Position numbers and translations under genes: made by a program. A stretch of DNA of 8,531 nucleotides from JAHQVI01 sp964407075 (GTDB lineage Bacteria > Pseudomonadota > Alphaproteobacteria > Rhizobiales > Rhodomicrobiaceae). Positions 5,895 to 8,531 of this stretch are shown piece by piece. Where the stretch lies: positions 1 to 8,531 of the forward strand of contig CAYOUE010000142.1 in assembly GCA_964407075.1 (NCBI GenBank), given 5' to 3'. The notes below the pieces were generated by a model that was not told the origin of the DNA, made no database searches, and was given only the letters and a program-made list of their open reading frames with translations. Positions within the stretch are counted from its first letter, which is position 1; each line of letters opens with the position of its first letter.

Positions 5895-6608
5895 ATGACG
5901 CCGATCAAACCCGAATTAGCGCGTGTGTTAAATAGAGAATTGATCCTGGACCTTGACGATTGCCTTCCAGCAGCTGCGCTAAAAGCTTTTGAGATGGTTC
6001 GAGATGGATCAGGGCTCGATAAGAAGCGGTCTAGAGAGCTTGAGGGGCAGGCACGCTTTCGAATGATGGAGCAAGGCTTCGAGGAAGTATGTCAGTTGCA
6101 CGGCGGCAAAGCTTTGGATAGTGGGATTCTTCCGGACACAGATCTCAAGATCTTCCAGCCTTTCATGAGATTTAAAAATGATGGGAAAGGAGTGATTTTG
6201 GGACTTGCTGCAGCACCGGAACCAGGCAGTTTACCGTTGAAAAATAAATCACGACTTGCTGCGGTCTCGCTCAATTACCATCTCACGCCACGCTTTGATT
6301 TTGACGACAGTGGGCCGCAAGTCGGAGATATATTTGCGATGTTGTTATTCGCTAGAGATCGAGAAAAGGCGGGGAAGATAAAGGAGTTGGCAGTTGGGGT
6401 TGTGGATGCCAGCTATACCAGCTTTCTTTTCCATGAGTCTTTTGAGGAATTTGCAATTGGGGAACGGGATGAACCTAGCCGCATGCTGGATCTTCCACTT
6501 ACGCATCTTCCAGAGGTCCGCGCTTCTGTTTCCCTTAAGAAAAACGTAATTCCATTTCAGCCGCGAGAAGTCGGACAAACGAAGGACAAGACCGAGGGTG
6601 AGACTTAA
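5895..6608 (+). CDS. Uncharacterised protein, first gene of a putative toxin-antitoxin or defence pair
   Basis: I do not recognise this 237-residue protein. It has no signal peptide, membrane helix, zinc-finger or familiar nuclease motif. By eye, an acidic N-terminus (LDLDDC, 18-23) leads into a helical, charged segment (26-65). A mixed strand-rich domain follows (about 84-190): KIFQPFMRF, GVILGLAAAPEP, RLAAVSLNYHLTPRFDFDD, DIFAMLLFARDRE, ELAVGVVDASYTSFLF. The end is a polar, probably disordered tail (221-237) after NVIPF. The ATG at 5895 is chosen because homology-independent cues agree: AT-rich promoter just upstream and weak GAG at 5884-5886. It is followed 41 bp later by the Xre-peptidase gene on the same strand, with the same AT-rich codon use, so the two are probably co-transcribed and act together. 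In modules of this shape the partner of an Xre-peptidase protein is usually the toxin or effector; that role is inference only. Confidence 0.8.
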   Translation: MTPIKPELARVLNRELILDLDDCLPAAALKAFEMVRDGSGLDKKRSRELEGQARFRMMEQGFEEVCQLHGGKALDSGILPDTDLKIFQPFMRFKNDGKGVILGLAAAPEPGSLPLKNKSRLAAVSLNYHLTPRFDFDDSGPQVGDIFAMLLFARDREKAGKIKELAVGVVDASYTSFLFHESFEEFAIGERDEPSRMLDLPLTHLPEVRASVSLKKNVIPFQPREVGQTKDKTEGET

Positions 6609-6635
6609 TCAGCCCCTGCACAGATGCGACTCAGC

Positions 6636-6643
6636 AGGGAGGT
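6636..6643 (+). promoter_or_regulatory. Strong ribosome binding site of the Xre-peptidase gene
   Basis: AGGGAGGT sits 6 bases before the ATG at 6650, whereas the first gene of the pair has only a weak site. If both are read from one transcript, the Xre-peptidase protein should be made in excess. That ratio would suit an antitoxin or repressor held above its partner. Confidence 0.7.
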
Positions 6644-6649
6644 AGAATT

Positions 6650-7846
6650 ATGCGTGTAGGGACCCCAGGTTTCGTTCCGGAGCGGCTTGCAGAAGCTAGA
6701 GCTGCACGCCGGATCTCTAGTAAGTCGGCACTGGCACGACTGTTGAGCGTAAATGCAAGCACTGTAAGTCGTTGGGAAGATGGGACAAGCGCGCCGGATG
6801 ACGCGGCGTTAGCTATTCTTGCGAGTGAGTTACGTGTACGTAGAGAATATTTCTTGCGTCCTGTATTCGACGTTGAACATCCGATGTTTAAGCGGTCGTT
6901 ATCTTCCAATTTGGTTCGAGATTTAGATTACCAGTCTTCTCAAATGAGGTGGTTGCTTGAGGCTAGTAGTATACTTCAGCATTACGTCGATTTTCCTTTA
7001 ATAGATATACCTGACGTCTTAAGCGGTGCCTCCTACAGGCAGCTCAGAGATGAAGATATTGAGCGTATTGCGCTTGATTTACGTCATCATTGGGGGATCG
7101 GCGAGGGGCCGTGCACGGATGTCGTTGCCCTGTTAGAACGGATTGGCTGTATCGTTAGCTGTATCGAAATGGGAACTTCTAAACTCGACGGTTTATGCGC
7201 TTGGTCGAGGCAGGAGAATCGCCCGCATATTCTGCTTGCTACCGACAAAATGGCCTTCCCGCGGCGCCAAATGGATGCAGCACATGAACTTGCGCACGTT
7301 GTACTTCATAGGGAGGTAACTGATGAGCAATTTAAAAGGGATCTCAAGTTTATCGAGGCACAAGCATTTCGTTTAGCTAGTGCATTTTTGCTGCCGTCGA
7401 CAACCTATCCGCTAGAAGTAATGCGACCTTCGCTAGCGTCTCTATTATCTCTAAAGGAACGCTGGCGCGTATCAATCAAAGCGCAAATAAAACGGCTCGA
7501 TGATCTTGAACTAATTCCGAGTGACCACGCCACTCACTTATATAAACTTTATTCTGCAAAAGGGTGGTCGAAAGGTGAACCGCTCGATTTAGAATGGGAT
7601 GTTCCTTCACCACGCCTTCTCGCTGAGGCGATGAACCTTATTATAAGTTCTGGTATACGGACAAAGGCTGACCTTTTAGCAGTAGAGTTCACAATGCACG
7701 CGGGCGATATTGAAAATATCACGAATCTTCCGCCAGGTTGGTTTAATCGACCAGCAGGTGAGGTGGTACATCTTAAGGAACGCCAAAGCGAACCCCGCAA
7801 TGCGACCTCAGCCAGCGCAGAAGTTATTCCGTTCAAACGTCATTGA
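6650..7846 (+). CDS. Xre-family HTH regulator fused to an ImmA/IrrE-type zinc metallopeptidase
   Basis: The 398-residue protein has two domains. Residues 10-68 form an Xre/Cro-type helix-turn-helix (RLAEARAARRISSKSALAR, recognition helix NASTVSRWEDG at 35-45). Residues about 150-255 form a COG2856/DUF955 peptidase with the zinc motif HELAH (H212, E213, H216) and a likely third ligand E236 in FIEAQAFRLASAFLLPS; all catalytic residues are present. The region at 266-310 (LKERWRVSIKAQIKRLDDLE, then LYKLYSAKGWSKGEP) is typical of this family. The C-terminus is a polar tail ending EVIPFKRH. Relatives include ImmA of ICEBs1 and IrrE of Deinococcus, which cleave repressors to switch on genes; fused Xre-peptidase proteins are predicted antitoxins or regulators. 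The protein probably binds the repeats upstream of its operon. Its codon use and GC content are unlike the flanking genes, suggesting transfer. Domain calls are firm; the role is inferred. Confidence 0.9.
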   Translation: MRVGTPGFVPERLAEARAARRISSKSALARLLSVNASTVSRWEDGTSAPDDAALAILASELRVRREYFLRPVFDVEHPMFKRSLSSNLVRDLDYQSSQMRWLLEASSILQHYVDFPLIDIPDVLSGASYRQLRDEDIERIALDLRHHWGIGEGPCTDVVALLERIGCIVSCIEMGTSKLDGLCAWSRQENRPHILLATDKMAFPRRQMDAAHELAHVVLHREVTDEQFKRDLKFIEAQAFRLASAFLLPSTTYPLEVMRPSLASLLSLKERWRVSIKAQIKRLDDLELIPSDHATHLYKLYSAKGWSKGEPLDLEWDVPSPRLLAEAMNLIISSGIRTKADLLAVEFTMHAGDIENITNLPPGWFNRPAGEVVHLKERQSEPRNATSASAEVIPFKRH

Positions 7847-7941
7847 ATGGAATAGCAAAGAAAAACCACAGAAAACGCTTTTGCCCCCCATCCCAATGCG
7901 TATTGTAAACCCTGAAACAAGATGAACGCGGAAGGCTGGGC
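7847..7941 (+). promoter_or_regulatory. Short gap carrying the mtnP leader
   Basis: These 95 bp hold the island's trailing AT-rich sequence and the mtnP leader. GGAAGG (7930-7935), 6 bases before the mtnP ATG, is a good ribosome site. No convincing promoter or terminator is visible. TTGCCC (7881-7886) and TATTGT (7901-7906) are too close (14 bases) to be a standard pair. If the island displaced the original promoter, mtnP may rely on read-through. Confidence 0.4.

Positions 7942-8531
<590 letters not shown>

Larger units (their letters stand above)
5761..7930. other. AT-rich two-gene accessory island between the PPOX gene and mtnP (edges approximate)
   Basis: Base composition drops sharply here. 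For example, 6901-6960 has 23 G+C of 60, against 36 of 60 at 3061-3120 in petB. Both genes use codons such as TTA, ATA and AGT that are scarce in the neighbours. No integrase, transposase, tRNA or flanking direct repeat is seen, so the mode of entry is unclear. The content, an unknown protein plus an Xre-peptidase protein, is typical of mobile defence or toxin-antitoxin cargo. The edges are judged by eye. Confidence 0.6.

Noticed and set aside
7710..7925. Plus-strand frame overlapping the end of the Xre-peptidase gene
   Set aside because: It overlaps the annotated gene out of frame, has no ribosome site and no recognisable domain.
5676..7941. Insertion sequence, CRISPR array or integrase att site around the island
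   Set aside because: I saw no transposase or integrase, terminal inverted repeats, repeat-spacer array, tRNA gene or matching direct repeats at the two edges.

Overview
The window looks like chromosomal DNA from an alphaproteobacterium, most likely a sphingomonad or close relative. Three things point there: GC-rich housekeeping genes, a compact petABC operon for a three-subunit cytochrome bc1 complex, and a Rieske/cytochrome b/cytochrome c1 set of alphaproteobacterial type next to trmL, hemF and mtnP. The taxonomic call rests on remembered gene order and protein style, not on a search.

Layout. Positions 1-308 (minus) hold the N-terminal part of a divergent sigma-70 region-2-like protein that runs off the left edge. 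Positions 457-1868 (minus) are a two-gene unit, trmL then hemF, overlapping by ATGA. A 219-bp divergent intergenic region (1869-2087) carries several inverted and direct repeats. It separates that unit from petA-petB-petC (2088-4864, plus), which ends in two consecutive hairpins; the second is a clear intrinsic terminator. A monocistronic flavin-type (PPOX-fold) protein with a good promoter lies at 5091-5675. The right edge (7942-8531) is the 5' part of mtnP.

Between the PPOX gene and mtnP sits an AT-richer, codon-atypical two-gene island (about 5.76-7.93 kb). Its first gene encodes a 237-residue protein I do not recognise. The second encodes a 398-residue fusion of an Xre-type helix-turn-helix to an ImmA/IrrE (COG2856/DUF955) zinc peptidase with an intact HELAH motif. 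A single AT-rich promoter region, with three copies of an 8-base motif spaced about three helical turns apart, precedes the pair. This is the part of the window most likely to be an uncharacterised system. The architecture matches a toxin-antitoxin or phage-defence module: an unknown effector plus an Xre-peptidase regulator or antitoxin. I recall that RosmerTA-type systems have a similar Xre-peptidase component.

How the genes work together: petABC makes the bc1 complex (quinol oxidation, cytochrome c reduction). hemF supplies an O2-dependent step of the haem synthesis that the b and c1 subunits need. trmL modifies the tRNA wobble position. mtnP recycles methylthioadenosine. The island genes look like accessory cargo with their own regulation.
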